From Sellimonas caecigallum (lineage in GTDB: Bacteria; Bacillota; Clostridia; Lachnospirales; Lachnospiraceae), in the NCBI RefSeq assembly GCF_019754295.1, contig NZ_VIRV01000002.1:146284-210283 (forward strand): DNA of 64,000 nt. Reading direction: 5' to 3'. The notes beneath the pieces are model-generated. The model saw only the letters and a list, made by a program, of their open reading frames with translations, had not been told where the DNA came from and searched no databases. Both the position numbers and the translations under genes were made by a program. Positions 12,369 through 20,378 of the stretch are shown one piece after another; position 1 is the stretch's first letter, and each line of letters starts with the position of its first letter.

Positions 12369-13538
12369 CTATTTTTCTTTTCTCAGCCCATCGATGAACT
12401 GTTCCAGTCTTCCAAGCGCCGTCTTCAAATCCTCCAGTGAGTAAGCATAGGAGATTCTCAGGAAGCCTTCCCCGCAATCTCCAAATGCAGTTCCCGGCAC
12501 GACAGCCACCTTGTATTGTTCCAGAAAACGAGTCGCAAATTCTTCCGATGTCATGCCAAATTCTTTGATGCACGGGAAGATATAAAAAGCCCCTTCCGGC
12601 TCAAAGCACTGAAGTCCCATCCTCTCAAATTCTTTGATGAGAAATCTTCTGCGCTGATTGTACGCTCTGCGCATCTCCTGTACTTCGTTCTCGCAATTGC
12701 GAAGCCCCTCGATAGCTGCATACTGGCTGTTGGTCGGCGCACACATGATGGCAAACTGATGGATCTTCAGCATTTGTTCGATGATCACACTCGGGCCGCA
12801 CGCATAGCCCAGTCTCCATCCCGTCATGGCAAAGCCTTTCGAGAACCCGTTGATGACGATCGTCCGCTCTTTCATCCCCGGGAATGAGGCGATAGAAACA
12901 TGATCTGTTCCATATGTAAGCTCAGAGTAGATCTCATCCGATATCACAAAAAGATCATGTTTGACAACAAGCTCCGCGATCGGAGCCAGATCTTCTTTCG
13001 TCATGATAGATCCTGTCGGGTTATTCGGAAACGGAAGTACAAGGATCTTTGTCTTGTCCGTAATCTTCTCTTCCAGCTCTTCCTTTGTGAGCTTGAATTT
13101 ATTCTCTTCTTTCAGAGGAATAACTACCGGGATCCCATCCGCCAGCACCGTACACGGAAGGTAGGAGACATAACTTGGCTGCGGGATCAGCACCTCGTCC
13201 CCCGGATCCAGCATAGCTCTGAGCGCGATATCAATCCCTTCGCTTCCTCCTACAGTTACAATAATATTTTCCTTTGGATGATAGGATACCCCGATTTTTC
13301 TTTCCAGATACTTTGCAATTTCTTCTTTCAGCTCTAAAAGCCCTGCATTGGACGTATAGAACGTGCGTCCGCGCTCCAGAGAGTAAATTCCTTCTTCCCG
13401 GATCCTCCACGGCGTGTCAAAGTCCGGTTCCCCTACCCCCAGAGAGATCGCGTCCTTCATCTCGTTTACCACATCAAAGAATTTGCGGATACCGGACGGC
13501 TGTATCTCCACGATTTTTTTTGACAATGGATTTCTCAT
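12369..13538 (-). CDS. PLP-dependent aminotransferase, class I/II
   Basis: Fold-type I aminotransferase of 389 residues. It has the PLP-lysine motif SKGFAMTGWRLGY with Lys234, the NNPTG loop (Asn173), Asp201/Tyr204 cofactor contacts, and the YTSNAGLLELKEEIA region typical of aspartate/aromatic aminotransferases. The substrate cannot be fixed from sequence; aromatic, branched-chain or aspartate are all possible. The start overlaps the stop of the Lrp-family regulator by one base (TAATG), so the two are translationally coupled. That suggests the regulator controls this enzyme or responds to its amino acid. Confidence 0.9.
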   Translation of the reverse strand: MRNPLSKKIVEIQPSGIRKFFDVVNEMKDAISLGVGEPDFDTPWRIREEGIYSLERGRTFYTSNAGLLELKEEIAKYLERKIGVSYHPKENIIVTVGGSEGIDIALRAMLDPGDEVLIPQPSYVSYLPCTVLADGIPVVIPLKEENKFKLTKEELEEKITDKTKILVLPFPNNPTGSIMTKEDLAPIAELVVKHDLFVISDEIYSELTYGTDHVSIASFPGMKERTIVINGFSKGFAMTGWRLGYACGPSVIIEQMLKIHQFAIMCAPTNSQYAAIEGLRNCENEVQEMRRAYNQRRRFLIKEFERMGLQCFEPEGAFYIFPCIKEFGMTSEEFATRFLEQYKVAVVPGTAFGDCGEGFLRISYAYSLEDLKTALGRLEQFIDGLRKEK

Positions 13539-14026
13539 TACGGCATCACCAGCACCCTTTCTGCCTTTGCTTTCGGCGTGAGAATTGTTCCGTGGTCCTT
13601 ATATTTTTTCAGAATGAAGTGGGTGGCTGTCGTCATGACAGAATCAATCGGAGCCAGCTTCTCGGAGACAAATCTGGAAATCTCTTTCAATGTCTTGCCT
13701 TCCAGGATGATCAAAAAATCGTACGCTCCGGAAATCAGATAAACAGAATTTACTTCCGGGAAATTGTAAATGCGCTCCGCAATCCGGTCAAATCCCTGAT
13801 CTCTCTGAGGCGTCACACGTACTTCGATCAGGGCAGTGACAGATTCTTCTCCCGTCTTATCCCAATCGATCAGTGTGTGATATCCGCAAATAATCTTTTC
13901 TTTCTCCATCTGCGCGATCTCGTTTGCGATCGTCACTTCGTCCGTTCCCAGCAGGACTGCAAGCTCCTCCAGATTTACCCTGCTGTTTTTTTCCATGTAG
14001 CGCAAAATCTCAGTTCTCATGTTCAT
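13538..14026 (-). CDS. Lrp/AsnC family transcriptional regulator
   Basis: Feast/famine-type regulator of 162 residues. The N-terminal winged HTH (about 1 to 55) has VNLEELAVLLGTDEVTIANEI, and the C-terminal RAM ligand-binding domain (about 70 to 150) has VTALIEVRVTPQRDQGFDRIA. AGGAGGAG precedes the ATG at 14026, which overlaps the end of the upstream gene by 17 bases. The aminotransferase follows with a one-base overlap. This pairing suggests amino-acid-responsive control; the ligand is unknown. Confidence 0.9.
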   Translation of the reverse strand: MNMRTEILRYMEKNSRVNLEELAVLLGTDEVTIANEIAQMEKEKIICGYHTLIDWDKTGEESVTALIEVRVTPQRDQGFDRIAERIYNFPEVNSVYLISGAYDFLIILEGKTLKEISRFVSEKLAPIDSVMTTATHFILKKYKDHGTILTPKAKAERVLVMP

Positions 14027-15026
14027 CGTGTACTCCTCCTTTATACATACGGAACAGTTCATCTTCAGCCGGCCTGTCTGTGCAGCGGCTCTCCTCCCCA
14101 TTTACGATGATCTTGTTCCTTCCCGCTTTCATTTTTCCAGCAACAGCTGCCTCTGCGCCTTTCTCTTGGCACAGTCTGACAAATCCCTCCCCGTTATCCA
14201 TCACGAGAAGGATACAACCTCCCGATGCCATCTGATATGGATTCAGGCGGAAATGTTCGCATATCTCCACTGTTTCTTGTCGGATCGGAAATTTTTTCAT
14301 ATCTGCCTCATAACCGGTGCCGGACGTCTCTGAAAGTTCCCACAATGCACCGAACACACCTCCGTCCGTGACCGGTTTGATGTACGCCGGCTGAAAGCTT
14401 TCTGCCAGCTTTACGATATCTAAGGCAAACAGTCTGTGTTTTTCTTCCAGGAGACGATCCAGAAAGACCGGAATAAATCGCTCTTCCAGTTCCTCCCGTC
14501 TCTCTTCCAGAATCCTTAAACTCCCTTCCAGGGCGATCGGATTTACTATGACTATATCTTTCCCTCTGTAGTCTGCCGCCTTCCCTTCTTCCTTTCCTTT
14601 TCCGTATCCGCAGCTCTTCCCATATGCGGTCACATGGACAATATTCTCTCTACATCCCGGCTGTACGTTCACACAAACGTTCAGCACCTCAAATCCCTGC
14701 TCCATGGCCACAATATCCAGACTCTTTACCATTCGTTCCAGATACGGCTCATCGGCAGTTTCCGGCACGAGGACGGACACCCTTACCCCAAACGGGCATC
14801 CGCCCTCTGCGGCGACTGCATTCAGCGCCCTGGCCGCGGCATATACGCAGATATCTTCTCTTACTCCTGTGAGCATGATTTCGGAAGAGACCAGTTCCGT
14901 ATTGTCCTCCGCCGGAAAACGGACGCACTTTTCCCACACATGATACGGAAACTGCGAACTCTTCTGATTGAGTTTTTTGTAAATAAACCGCTGATAAGCA
15001 GTATCTGTCAGAATTCCTTTTCTCAT
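14010..15026 (-). CDS. AIR synthase-related (PurM/HypE-like) protein
   Basis: A 338-residue protein of the PurM/ThiL/HypE/SelD-like fold. The C-terminal half has PVTDGGVFGALWELSETSGTG, which matches the AIRS C-domain motif, and LNPYQMASGGCILLVMDNGEG. The N-terminal domain (EIMLTGVREDICVYAAARALNAVAAEGG) looks diverged, and I do not see the usual HypE ATP-binding Asp motif clearly. The reaction is unknown. There are no hydrogenase genes nearby, so HypE itself is unlikely. It is packed between a VanW-like gene (3-base gap) and the Lrp gene (17-base overlap). Confidence 0.75.
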   Translation of the reverse strand: MRKGILTDTAYQRFIYKKLNQKSSQFPYHVWEKCVRFPAEDNTELVSSEIMLTGVREDICVYAAARALNAVAAEGGCPFGVRVSVLVPETADEPYLERMVKSLDIVAMEQGFEVLNVCVNVQPGCRENIVHVTAYGKSCGYGKGKEEGKAADYRGKDIVIVNPIALEGSLRILEERREELEERFIPVFLDRLLEEKHRLFALDIVKLAESFQPAYIKPVTDGGVFGALWELSETSGTGYEADMKKFPIRQETVEICEHFRLNPYQMASGGCILLVMDNGEGFVRLCQEKGAEAAVAGKMKAGRNKIIVNGEESRCTDRPAEDELFRMYKGGVHDEHEN

Positions 15027-15029
15027 ACG

Positions 15030-16529
15030 CTATTCTTCTCCATTGATTTCCTTTATCGTTTCTTCGATCTCTTTTTCATCCTGGGATTCTACTGCTTTCT
15101 CAAGCTTTTCCACTGTCTCCTCATCGTCGGATTTTGTACCTACAAGAATCTTTTGGTTCTCTCCTTTGTACGTCGTCTCGTTGATTTCATCTCTTGAAAC
15201 TTCTTTCCCTTCTTCTTCCACGATCTTCCACAGCTTGGCTCTGATCATCCTGCTGCCGTCGGACTCTTTTTTCATCTTTCCTGCATCTATTTCTTCGTCC
15301 GCCACATATTCCGTCTCCGGATCGTGCTCTTCCAGGATCTCGCTTTCGAAAGAAATCTCCGTCGTCTTTTCCCTTGTCCTTGTTCCGTATATACGACACA
15401 CAAACTGCTCGTTTTGATCGATAAAGACTTCTATATAGACCGGAGAGTCCAGCGTATTTTTGATCTGCAGATCTCTCTGAGTATCAAGGGCCGCATCCAT
15501 TGCAGGCTTTGTGTACGCCGCCTCATGATCAAGGGGTTCTCTCTTTGTCACTTCAAGCTCCGCATCCAGTACAGCCATATAAAGGGTAGACGCCGCCTGT
15601 GAAAATGCTTCCGGACAGTCTATGTCTGTTTCTGCCTTCTCCTCCTGGTTCTCCTCTTCATACATCTCCAAAAGGGGCGCTAAGATCTTCTGGACAGAAA
15701 TTTCTTTTTCTGTAAGAATGACTTGCCCGTTCAAAAGCTCTGCTGTCCTGGAAAGAAGCGATCTGTCCTCTTCCTGTGTCTCTGTGGCAAACTCTCCTAT
15801 CCTGTCCTCTATGCTCTCCAGATCTGTCTTCGTCACTTTTGGCTCATCTTTTTTTGCCGATACGTTGATCCTTGTCTCTTCTCCCAGAAGGAGCGAAGGA
15901 AGTTTATCCTCAAGCTCTTTCATGACTGCATCTATATCGATCGTCTCTCCGCTTTTCTCTTCCGTAATCTGGAACACGCCTCCCACTCTTGTGATCCCGG
16001 CATCCTCGGCCTCCTCATAAAAGTCCTTTGTCTTCTCTTCGAGAAGATCTTCTATCTGCTCTTCATCAATCTTATAGCTGACATCGTACTCCACTTTCTC
16101 TTTCTTTGCTGCCCGGATCTTTCGGTACCTGTGGAAAAGCCCGCCTCTTTTTGCGTACCCGGCAGCTTTCTCGATGGCCTCATCGACATCTCCCTGCCGG
16201 ATCCCCATCTGTTTTACTGTGACAGAGGCCTCTTTTTCCCCGTCATGCAGAATCAGATGAGTGTTCTGCACCGCTTCCCAATTCTGCTTCAGTTTCTTCT
16301 TTGCCTGTGCCTTCGTCAGACCAGACATGTCCACACCCTGGACATAGACATTCTCCTCTATCTGTCCCGGCCGCATCTTATGTACATACCGGTATACAGA
16401 CGAATAGAAGATCCCGACTACAAAAAGAGCGCATACAAAGACAAGCCCTGTCAACAACATGAGCTTCCTTTTCTGCGCTGCAGTCATTCTCCTTTGTGTC
16501 TTTCTCTTCTTTTTGCCTGTAAAACCCAT
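15030..16529 (-). CDS. VanW-like membrane-anchored protein with PG-binding-type domain
   Basis: A 499-residue protein with a basic N-terminus and one transmembrane helix at about residues 27 to 47, predicting an extracellular body. It opens with ENVYVQGVDMSGLTKAQA, which resembles the start of PG_binding_4-type modules, followed by a charged middle. Residues about 310 to 390 align by eye with VanW proteins (AASTLYMAVLDAELEVTKR, then DLQIKNTLDSPVYIEVFI). The usual GGGxCQ motif is replaced by CPEAFSQ, so this is a diverged VanW. A Glu-rich tail follows. GGGAGG stands before the ATG. The role is probably in the envelope. Confidence 0.75.
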   Translation of the reverse strand: MGFTGKKKRKTQRRMTAAQKRKLMLLTGLVFVCALFVVGIFYSSVYRYVHKMRPGQIEENVYVQGVDMSGLTKAQAKKKLKQNWEAVQNTHLILHDGEKEASVTVKQMGIRQGDVDEAIEKAAGYAKRGGLFHRYRKIRAAKKEKVEYDVSYKIDEEQIEDLLEEKTKDFYEEAEDAGITRVGGVFQITEEKSGETIDIDAVMKELEDKLPSLLLGEETRINVSAKKDEPKVTKTDLESIEDRIGEFATETQEEDRSLLSRTAELLNGQVILTEKEISVQKILAPLLEMYEEENQEEKAETDIDCPEAFSQAASTLYMAVLDAELEVTKREPLDHEAAYTKPAMDAALDTQRDLQIKNTLDSPVYIEVFIDQNEQFVCRIYGTRTREKTTEISFESEILEEHDPETEYVADEEIDAGKMKKESDGSRMIRAKLWKIVEEEGKEVSRDEINETTYKGENQKILVGTKSDDEETVEKLEKAVESQDEKEIEETIKEINGEE

Positions 16530-16550
16530 ACTATTCCTCCCCGTACTTTT

Positions 16551-16652
16551 CTATATCAGGTAAGGGATTACGGATGTCATCACCATTGCGATGATGACCA
16601 GAAGGACAACGATCGCTATGATTCTTTTTGACTTTTTGCTATGCAGATTCAT
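16551..16652 (-). CDS. 33-residue single-pass membrane protein
   Basis: A small open frame starting MNLHSKKSKRIIAIVVLLVI and ending in IPYLI. The first ten residues are basic; about 20 hydrophobic residues then form one transmembrane helix. GAGAGG stands at normal distance before the ATG, and the stop is only 21 bases before the VanW-like start, on the same strand. I infer it is translated because start, ribosome site, composition and spacing all fit. I do not recognise a named family. Confidence 0.65.
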   Translation of the reverse strand: MNLHSKKSKRIIAIVVLLVIIAMVMTSVIPYLI

Positions 16653-16750
16653 CTCTTAACCTCTCTTTACCGAAACTTTGCCTTTTATTTTATACTCTTT
16701 ACCCGGATTTTGCAAGAAACATTCCTCGTCTTCGCAGAACCTTCCTTATT

Positions 16751-18475
16751 TCACAGGATGATCTCGTACACAGATGCTTCATAATTCAGCGGATTTCTGT
16801 TCTGGTAATCAAAAAGGAGGACTGTCTCCCCCGCTTTGCCATCTTCCGCTACATGGAAGGAAAAGCGCTCCACATGAGTCAGCTTCCTCATCTTTCGGCT
16901 GTCGTACCCTCTGTAGGCAGTCAGATACTTCGGTTCTTTCTCCTCTCTGTCATAAAAATCCTTTTTCTCTTCCTTCGAGACCGTTTCTTCCCCGGCAAAT
17001 CCAGGTCTGCTCTTTACATTCTCTCTCAGGTACAAGTCGTAGATCAAAAGCTCACGAAAATATGTTTCTTTTTGTATCCTTTGCTTTTGCATAAACTCCA
17101 AAAGCAGTTCATATCTGGCGATTCTTGTATAGTTTCGGCCGAACAGCCCTTCTGCATCGTAAAATCCGGCCAGGTCTTCGAAAAAGGCAAACGGCGTCTC
17201 CCACTCCCTTGCGAGAGAGCGTATCGTATGGGCAAACTGCCCGCTGTTATAATAAACCTCCACCATCTCCTCGATCTTCTTGAGCCGGATCACATCCCCG
17301 TACGGAAGCCACTTGGTAGCCAGAACTTCATACGGCGGCCTGCTCTGGTATAAAAGCCCGTATTCCAGACGATGCTCATACATATAAGAACCTTTCAGCA
17401 CTTTCAGAAATCCAAGCTGAAGCTGTTCTGGGAAAAGGCTGTACACATCATTGAATGATTTCCCGAAACTCTCGTAATCTTCGCACGGAAGCCCGGCGAT
17501 CAGATCCAGATGCTGGTGGACATTTCCCCCCGCCTCGATCTTCATTACCTTCTCTTTCAGCTTGCCAAAATCCATTGTCCTTTTTATCTCCCGTATCGTA
17601 TTCGGGTTTGTCGACTGTACTCCGATTTCCAGCTGGATCAAACCTGGACGCATCTTTCCGATAAGTTCGATTTCCTCATCGCTTAAAAGGTCTGCCGATA
17701 TTTCAAAGTGAAAATTTGTAATCTGATTGTCATGCTCCAATATATAGCGCCAGATAGCCACCGCGTGATCGTGGCGGCAGTTAAACGTCCGATCCACAAA
17801 TTTAACCTGTTCCACTTTCTGGTCCAGGAAAAACTGAAGCTCTTTTTTTACAAGGTCCAAATCTCGGAAACGAAGGCACTTGTCTATCGAAGACAGACAG
17901 TAACTGCAGCGAAACGGGCAGCCCCTGCTTGTCTCATAATAGATGATCTTGTGCGCAAAGAGACTCATATCTCCGTAGACGAACGGAACCTTGCTCAGAT
18001 CCATGATTTCCCGCCACGGATTTTCATGGATATCCCCATTCTTTGTCCGCACAGTCACTCCATTGATTTCCTCCACGTCTGCTGTCCCTTTATAATAGCA
18101 GTCCAGAAGTTCACGGAACGTCTCCTCTCCTTCTCCTTTCATAACACCGCTTACTTCCGGCAGACGGATTAAAACTTCCTCTGCATCATACGAAACTTCC
18201 GGTCCCCCAAGCCATAAGATCGTATCCGGAAGAACCTTATGAATCTCCCTTACAATTCTTTCCACATAGTCCAGATTCCAGATATAGCAGGAAAAACAGA
18301 GAATATCCGGATTTCTCTCATACAGATCCATGAGGATTTCTCCAATCTCCTGGTTGATTGTATATTCTGCAATTTCCGTCTGGCTTAAGTATTCTTCTGC
18401 GTAAGCTCTCAGAGAATAGACAGCAAGGTTGGAGTGGATATATTTTGCATTAATGGCCGCAAGAATGGTTTTCAT
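16751..18475 (-). CDS. B12-binding-domain radical SAM protein (DUF4080 type)
   Basis: A 574-residue protein. The N-terminal cobalamin-binding-like domain (about 1 to 140) is followed by a radical SAM core with CxxxCxxC at Cys186, Cys190 and Cys193 (SRGCPFRCSYCL), which would hold the [4Fe-4S] cluster. A C-terminal extension of about 200 residues corresponds to DUF4080. The canonical DxHxxG B12 motif is not obvious. The ATG at 18475 has GGAG upstream and gives the family-like start MKTILAAINAKYIHSNLAV. The substrate is unknown. It is divergent from the SRP RNA gene. Confidence 0.88.
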   Translation of the reverse strand: MKTILAAINAKYIHSNLAVYSLRAYAEEYLSQTEIAEYTINQEIGEILMDLYERNPDILCFSCYIWNLDYVERIVREIHKVLPDTILWLGGPEVSYDAEEVLIRLPEVSGVMKGEGEETFRELLDCYYKGTADVEEINGVTVRTKNGDIHENPWREIMDLSKVPFVYGDMSLFAHKIIYYETSRGCPFRCSYCLSSIDKCLRFRDLDLVKKELQFFLDQKVEQVKFVDRTFNCRHDHAVAIWRYILEHDNQITNFHFEISADLLSDEEIELIGKMRPGLIQLEIGVQSTNPNTIREIKRTMDFGKLKEKVMKIEAGGNVHQHLDLIAGLPCEDYESFGKSFNDVYSLFPEQLQLGFLKVLKGSYMYEHRLEYGLLYQSRPPYEVLATKWLPYGDVIRLKKIEEMVEVYYNSGQFAHTIRSLAREWETPFAFFEDLAGFYDAEGLFGRNYTRIARYELLLEFMQKQRIQKETYFRELLIYDLYLRENVKSRPGFAGEETVSKEEKKDFYDREEKEPKYLTAYRGYDSRKMRKLTHVERFSFHVAEDGKAGETVLLFDYQNRNPLNYEASVYEIIL

Positions 18476-18526
18476 AAGTGTTTCTCCTTTTCTTTTTCGT
18501 TTCTTTCTCGATTTTCCCAAAATTCA

Positions 18527-18555
18527 TTGACATTTTCCCGAAAACACGCTAAACT
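18527..18555 (+). promoter_or_regulatory. Promoter of the SRP RNA gene
   Basis: A perfect -35 TTGACA at 18527 is followed after 17 bases by TAAACT at 18550. The predicted start site, about 18562, agrees with the 5' end of the SRP RNA judged from its structure. Confidence 0.8.
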
Positions 18556-18561
18556 TATGAA

Positions 18562-18821
18562 TCGTGCAGCCGGGGTGTTAGCGGTACCCTGTACCTACAA
18601 TCCGCTACAGTAGGGGTGATGTTGTGCCGAGGGCGTATTCTTGTGAGGCTGCCTTTGGTAAGTGGCGTTGATATTTGGGTCTCACGCAACTGGACTCCGT
18701 GAACCGTGTCAGGTCGGGAACGAAGCAGCACTAAGCGGAATCTCCCGTGTGCCGTGAGGGTGCCTGGGTTGAGTTTACTGCCAAAGTAACGCTTGGGAGA
18801 TGCGTTCGACGCACAACGCAC
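18562..18821 (+). ncRNA. ffs: Signal recognition particle RNA, large bacterial type
   Basis: About 260 nucleotides. Domain IV, which binds Ffh, is clear: GTGTCAGGTCGGGAACGAAG around 18706 with the GGAA tetraloop, then GCAGCACTAAG. The 5' part has the Alu-domain features of the Bacillus/Clostridium type (CCGGGGTGTTAGCGG, then TGCCGAGGGC), and the 3' end pairs back to the 5' end. It acts with Ffh and FtsY in co-translational protein targeting. The ends are estimated from the promoter, terminator and closing helix. The gene is convergent with tadA. Confidence 0.95.
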
Positions 18822-18826
18822 AAAAA

Positions 18827-18844
18827 AGAGCAGATGACTGCTCT
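18827..18844 (+). terminator. Terminator of SRP RNA, overlapping the tadA stop
   Basis: The stem AGAGCAG/CTGCTCT with loop ATGA is followed by ATTTTTTTT. The distal arm overlaps the last codons of the convergent tadA gene, and the A-run on the left could let it work for both strands. Confidence 0.88.
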
Positions 18845-19364
18845 ATTTTTTTTGCCTTAATTCTCTAAAAAATTGTTTCAACATGGAGCTGCATTGTTCT
18901 TCCAAAACGCCGGTTGTAAGCTCTACCTGATGGTTAAACTCAGGCACCTGAAGAAGATTCATGACAGATCCTGCACACCCCGCTTTCGGATTCATGCATC
19001 CTACTACGACTCTCTTTATGCGGGACTGCACAAGAGCGCCGGAACACATCTGGCAAGGTTCCAGCGTCACATACATCGTGCAGTCCTCAAGCCTCCAGTC
19101 ATCCATTTTTTTGCTGGCCTTCCGGATAGCCTGAAGCTCCGCGTGGGCCAGCGTATTTTTGTCAATGGTTCTCCTGTTATACCCCCGGCCGATGATCTTT
19201 CCGTCGTACACGATCACGCATCCGATTGGAACTTCTCGGATCGCATAGGCTTTCTTTGCCTGGCGGATGGCTTCTTTCATGTATTTTTCATCCAGTTTTC
19301 TCTGGGCTTCTTCCTGTTTTCTTTGTAATTCTTCTTTTTCTTCTTTTGAAAGTTTTCTTCCCAT
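18843..19364 (-). CDS. tadA: tRNA adenosine(34) deaminase TadA
   Basis: Zinc deaminase making inosine at the wobble base of tRNA-Arg(ACG). The zinc/catalytic motifs are HAE at residues 74 to 76 and PCxxC with Cys104 and Cys107; the tail ELTTGVLEEQCSSMLKQFF is typical. The 173-residue protein has about 28 extra N-terminal residues, Lys/Glu-rich and probably helical, relative to a minimal start near MKEAIRQAKK. AGGTAA and GGCAGG lie upstream of the ATG at 19364. The stop lies inside the SRP RNA terminator. Confidence 0.95.
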   Translation of the reverse strand: MGRKLSKEEKEELQRKQEEAQRKLDEKYMKEAIRQAKKAYAIREVPIGCVIVYDGKIIGRGYNRRTIDKNTLAHAELQAIRKASKKMDDWRLEDCTMYVTLEPCQMCSGALVQSRIKRVVVGCMNPKAGCAGSVMNLLQVPEFNHQVELTTGVLEEQCSSMLKQFFRELRQKK

Positions 19365-19396
19365 TTTTCTTTACCTGCCTCTTTTCTCCAGACTGA

Positions 19397-20278
19397 TTAT
19401 ACCCTAATTTGATGTACCTGTCGACACCAATACCCGAAATCCGGGCATTCTTCTTTCTCGGCATCGGAAAGTGTCATCATATCGTCTTCGTATCTGACAA
19501 ACCTCGGAAATCCGAATGCCTGCGCCGCCCTCCTTTCCTTTTCACAGTACATGCCGGGTACGCCGAGATACAGATCTACATCCTCCTGGATAAAAGCAAG
19601 ATGATGATAATTATAATATCCGTGGAGGAGAAAGCTGTTGTTGGCCAAATGCCATTCCCTCCGCACCAGTTTGGAGATGTCCTGCCTTTTGATTTTTTGA
19701 CACTGAAATCGGCCCGTCTCTATAAAATCCTCCTCTCTGCCGGCAGCCTCCACCTGGTCTCCCTTCAGTTCTATGAGCTCTGCTTCTCTCCCCGTCTTTT
19801 CTTCTATTTCCTCTGTTTCTTCCTCCGCCTTCTCCAGTGTCACATTCTCTTGGGGAAGACCATCCCGGTTTCTCTCCTGCTTTTCATCCTCTCCCCTGGG
19901 CGGTTCTTCCATACGGCTGATGTCCACCGGTGTGTCCGACCATATGGCAGCGTATCTCGGCGTGCGCCCATGACAGAGAATGAATCCCCCCACTTTTTGA
20001 AAACGCTCCTTTCCACCGGTATCTTCCGGCCGGTAGATGAGCCGGTAATTAAGCGCCGGGCTGATATTTCCCAGCATCCCCTGGTACATTCCGTAGCAGT
20101 GTCCATCTTCTTCATAAAAGAGATACAGCCCCAGTTCTTTCGGTGTATCGGCTCCCCATCCTTTTCCGTGTATGCTTACTGCACACGTCTCTTCTTCTGC
20201 CTCCACTTTTGAAAACCCCACATTTCTTACCGGTTTTCCATTCTGATATTCATAAAGATAACAGATAAAACGTTTCAA
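19397..20278 (-). CDS. DUF6128-type hypothetical protein
   Basis: A 293-residue soluble protein. The first 120 residues (MKRFICYLYEYQNGKPVRNVG onward) match a Lachnospiraceae-specific family I know as DUF6128. The middle (about 125 to 190) is a low-complexity Glu/Arg linker. The C-terminal block (LVRREWHLANNSFLLHGYYN onward, with DVDLYLGVPGMYCEKERRAA) is conserved. AGGCGG precedes the ATG. It lies 32 bases upstream of tadA and may be co-transcribed with it. The function is unknown. Confidence 0.8.
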   Translation of the reverse strand: MKRFICYLYEYQNGKPVRNVGFSKVEAEEETCAVSIHGKGWGADTPKELGLYLFYEEDGHCYGMYQGMLGNISPALNYRLIYRPEDTGGKERFQKVGGFILCHGRTPRYAAIWSDTPVDISRMEEPPRGEDEKQERNRDGLPQENVTLEKAEEETEEIEEKTGREAELIELKGDQVEAAGREEDFIETGRFQCQKIKRQDISKLVRREWHLANNSFLLHGYYNYHHLAFIQEDVDLYLGVPGMYCEKERRAAQAFGFPRFVRYEDDMMTLSDAEKEECPDFGYWCRQVHQIRV

Positions 20279-20334
20279 CTCTTACCGCCTGTTTCTTTTT
20301 ACCTCAATCTATGCCCGTCCCTACAAAAAAAGAA

Positions 20335-20367
20335 CCTGTACACGGAAATTCCATTTCCCGGTACAGG
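20335..20367 (-). terminator. Terminator after dgt
   Basis: On the minus strand the stem CCTGTACCGGGAAAT pairs with ATTTCCGTGTACAGG (one bulge) and is followed by TTCTTTTTTT. It lies 12 bases past the dgt stop. Confidence 0.88.
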
Positions 20368-20378
20368 CTCCGCCTCTT

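Noticed and set aside
18555..18821. Minus-strand frame of 88 residues
   Set aside because: It covers the SRP RNA gene on the opposite strand. The RNA explains the conservation.
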